DNA of 64,000 bases from Planctomycetota bacterium (GTDB taxonomy: Bacteria; Planctomycetota; UBA8742; UBA2392): NCBI GenBank assembly GCA_020638675.1, contig JACKID010000002.1, positions 434,001-498,000 on the forward strand, written 5' to 3'. A program made the position numbers and the translations under genes. Under the pieces are notes generated by a model. It saw only the letters and a list, made by a program, of their open reading frames with translations. It was not told where the DNA came from and did no database searches. Positions within the stretch are counted from its first letter, which is position 1; each line of letters starts with the position of its first letter. This document shows positions 62,135 through 64,000 of this stretch, in pieces.

Positions 62135-63292
62135 CTAGCGCACCTTGTCGCTGGGGCCGACGGTGGCTTCGTCGCCGTCTATGTAGAGACGTCCGTTGTT
62201 GAGCGTCAGCGCGTGGGTGTGGATGACTCCATCCGTGTCGCGCAGCATCAACACTACTCCGGCGAGCGTCAGCTCCACACTCCAGCTTCCTTCATGATTC
62301 TTGTTGGTGTCGGCCGCGTGGCCGCCCCGCGCGTCGGGGTTGTCGAAGCTGCTGGCGCCGGTGTGCTGGTAGAAATACAGGTAGCTCTTGTCGCTGCCGA
62401 GGTGCCAGTGCTTGTTGGTCTCGCTGCTCCAGCTTGTGCCGCCGTAGCCGGCGCCGCCGCTCTTGTAGATGAACACCTTCAGGACCTTGCCCTTCAAATC
62501 GCCTTCGTACTTCACGCGGTCCTTTTCGCCGCCCGGCGTTGCGAACTTCACCGTATCGGCCACCTTGGCGCTCGCGGCCTTGCAGCGGGACTCGGCACCG
62601 GCCGGGCCGATCGTCAACACGGCCACGCCGGTGGACTTGCCGACCAGCACGTCGCTGTAAGCGGACAGCCCGGCGCTGGAAAAGCTGCGTGACATGCGGT
62701 CGCCGGACTTCGTCAATTCGCCCTGCGGAGTCAGGCTCTGCCCGTTGCCGGTGTCGTATGGCTGGCTGAGCATGTCGCGCGCCTCGGCTTCGGTGACGCC
62801 TGTGCGGGCGATGATCAGCGTCAGCAGGTCGCCGCCCTTTTCGCCGACCTGGATCGCCGCGCCGCCGGTGCCGAAGTACGTGATCGCGCCCGCGGGCACG
62901 ACGTACGAGAAGCCGAGGCGCGAGACCTTCATGCGCTCGCCGGCCTTGAACTCGGTGTCGGCCATCAGCTCTTTGCCGTCGAGGCTGTCGGCTTCGGGCT
63001 GCTTGCTGTCTTTATAGCCGCGCTCGGTGCTGGCGGTGTCGCTGGGCTTGTCGTTGTCGGTCTTCACGGTGAGGTCGTCATCCTTGCGGGGCGCGTCGCC
63101 CCACGGTTCGTCTTCGTCGTCAGGCGGCGTCTGCTTCTCCGTCTTGTCGTCGTCCTTTGCGGACTTCTCTTCCTTGCCAGTGCACTTGCTGGAGGAGCAC
63201 TTGTCGGAAGACGAGGGTGCGGGCTTGTCGTCCGAACAGGCGAACAGCATCAACGCGAGACAAATCGTGATCAGGCAATAGACGGATCTCAT
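62135..63292 (-). CDS. Lipoprotein with long acidic linker
   Basis: 385 residues from ATG 63292. A lipobox 'ALMLFAC' (Cys19) is followed by about 90 residues dominated by Asp, Lys, Ser and Glu, then a globular part. The last 100 residues ('HWHLGSDKSYLYFYQHTG', 'THALTLNNGRLYIDG') look like a small beta-barrel. No family was recognised. It lies upstream of the ankyrin lipoprotein, same direction, 54 bp apart, and may share a transcript with it. Confidence 0.75.
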   Translation of the reverse strand: MRSVYCLITICLALMLFACSDDKPAPSSSDKCSSSKCTGKEEKSAKDDDKTEKQTPPDDEDEPWGDAPRKDDDLTVKTDNDKPSDTASTERGYKDSKQPEADSLDGKELMADTEFKAGERMKVSRLGFSYVVPAGAITYFGTGGAAIQVGEKGGDLLTLIIARTGVTEAEARDMLSQPYDTGNGQSLTPQGELTKSGDRMSRSFSSAGLSAYSDVLVGKSTGVAVLTIGPAGAESRCKAASAKVADTVKFATPGGEKDRVKYEGDLKGKVLKVFIYKSGGAGYGGTSWSSETNKHWHLGSDKSYLYFYQHTGASSFDNPDARGGHAADTNKNHEGSWSVELTLAGVVLMLRDTDGVIHTHALTLNNGRLYIDGDEATVGPSDKVR

Positions 63293-63320
63293 GGTGAGCC
63301 TCCGGAGAAGTGCAAAGTCT

Positions 63321-63455
63321 ATGACCGACTTCACAGGACTGGAAGCGCCACATCGTCAGCCAAATGGCAGCAGCGGCAACGGCCAGCCGTGGCTGCTGCT
63401 CGGCATCGTCGCGCTGCTGGGCTTCGCGGCGGTCATTCGCCGACGCCTGGCGTAG
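63321..63455 (+). CDS. Small single-span protein resembling a detached sorting tail
   Basis: 44 codons from ATG 63321, or 54 from ATG 63291. The sequence is a polar N-terminus with 'NGSSGNGQPWLLLGIVALLG', then a hydrophobic end and 'RRRLA'. 'PWLLL' plus a closing Arg cluster is shared with the C-terminus of the anchor D protein (59263-60948). A strong terminator follows 17 bp later, which supports transcription. It is either a functional small membrane protein or the remnant of a CTERM-tailed gene. It is divergent from the lipoprotein at 62135-63292. Confidence 0.5.
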   Translation: MTDFTGLEAPHRQPNGSSGNGQPWLLLGIVALLGFAAVIRRRLA

Positions 63456-63471
63456 TCGAGTCGCTTCAAAC

Positions 63472-63506
63472 AAAGGGGCAGCCCATTGGGCTGCCCCTTT
63501 TTGTTT
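63472..63506 (+). terminator. Strong intrinsic terminator
   Basis: 13-bp stem AAAGGGGCAGCCC (63472-63484) with GGGCTGCCCCTTT (63488-63500), loop ATT, followed by TTGTTT. It follows the 44-codon ORF and could also work on the minus strand. Confidence 0.9.
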
Positions 63507-63978
63507 GGTCCCACGATCGCTGATGACCGTGCGCGCGGGCCGAGATTCTTCCTTCAAATTCCGTGAGGTCTGGAAGAATGACCCGGAGCGGGGCGTTCCG
63601 GTCAGGTAGGGATATACTTGGAATCGTCGCGCTGCCGGATGCTGCGACACCCTTCAGGGGTGATTCGAGGCAACCGCCCGCTTCGCACCAAACGCCCAGA
63701 GCCGCCAAAAATAAGGGTTTGCGGGCTGAGGCCAGAATCCCTACGCTGGAAATTTGATACGCGAAAGTTCGCCCGCATCGTGGGGATGCCGGGCTGGTCG
63801 TGGGGACCTTCATTCGCGTTTGCGGGGAGCTATTCGTGCCCGCTGGTGTCCGCCGGTTTGATTGCGCGTACCCGACCCAAAGGTCGGGGTGAGGCGATGG
63901 GCCATATCGCACGCTGAGTGTCTGTGCGACGCCTCCCGTTGCAACCGGATTGGCAGATACCATTCGACGCCCGGAACC
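63507..63978. other. Intergenic region upstream of groS
   Basis: 472 bp with no gene I can support. The open frames on either strand lack homology and typical composition. A small hairpin CGACC-CAAA-GGTCG lies near 63872-63885. No CIRCE element (TTAGCACTC-N9-GAGTGCTAA) was seen before the groS-like start. Confidence 0.5.
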
Positions 63979-64000
63979 ATGAAGATCCGGCCGTTGAACG
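63979..64000 (+). CDS. groS: Probable 5' end of co-chaperonin GroES
   Basis: Only seven codons are visible: ATG AAG ATC CGG CCG TTG AAC, giving MKIRPLN, with the next codon starting in G. This is the standard beginning of bacterial GroES (MKIRPLxDRV). Such a short stretch is not proof; the sequence to the right of the window decides it. Confidence 0.5.

Noticed and set aside
63466..63963. 165-codon minus-strand frame near the right edge
   Set aside because: It starts over the terminator, has no domain and no RBS, and its composition is unlike the neighbours.

Overview
This 64 kb window is a GC-rich chromosomal segment from a diderm bacterium. It has outer-membrane porins ending in Trp-Ile-Phe, a type II secretion-type secretin and many lipoboxes. 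The overall style suggests a Planctomycetota-like lineage: large TPR and HEAT-like proteins, a Hanks-type kinase with a beta-rich extracytoplasmic part, an O-mannosyltransferase-like membrane/TPR protein, FG-GAP and choice-of-anchor D surface proteins, and short housekeeping clusters scattered among single genes. The lineage is an inference. No rRNA, tRNA or CRISPR array was recognised.

Layout. 1-3.5 kb: coiled-coil protein, gatA and gatC (minus), lepB (plus). 3.7-8.3 kb: three tandem O/P-type porins (minus). 9.0-18.3 kb: a tightly packed plus-strand operon of Ser/Thr kinase, DUF2064-like protein, HEAT-like protein and TPR protein. 18.4-29.4 kb: mostly single genes, including folC-xseB, a lipoprotein made of 20-residue repeats, two paralogous Lys/Glu-rich secreted proteins on either side of an HExxH lipoprotein, a GGDEF protein with a histone-like tail, and HU. 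29.9-36.3 kb: a 1514-residue TMTC-like protein and infC-rpmI-rplT, whose leader contains an attenuator-like structure. 36.7-46.7 kb: STAS protein, dual-specificity phosphatase, PhnP-like hydrolase, C45 peptidase, DUF1905/YdeI protein, a cyclase-ATPase-TPR regulator, a methyltransferase and a PilX-like protein. 46.7-64 kb: an FG-GAP protein interrupted by one UGA, glyA, class V aminotransferase, TPR fragment, CTERM-like surface protein, corA, a REP-associated transposase with its REP hairpins, secretin, UPF0145, purine nucleoside phosphorylase, choice-of-anchor D protein, ankyrin lipoprotein, a lipoprotein, a 44-residue tail-like ORF, and what looks like the first codons of groS at the right edge.

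The most notable observation is the in-frame UGA at 48107-48109. It splits an otherwise continuous 563-residue FG-GAP protein. It is followed at the right distance by a stem-loop with an AGGUA apical loop, closely resembling a bacterial SECIS. This is a candidate selenoprotein of a family not usually described as one.

Other signals are: a family of degenerate heptamer repeats arranged as inverted arms between genes (23.5, 38.1, 49.9 and 57.8 kb); a related family of 'CAGAG/GCGAAG' inverted repeats (34.6, 37.4, 39.0, 48.6 kb); a RAYT transposase bounded by perfect 36-bp inverted repeats; a shared GCTxGAGG C-terminal anchor; and a hairpin that holds a Shine-Dalgarno-like loop and the AUG of a small lipoprotein.
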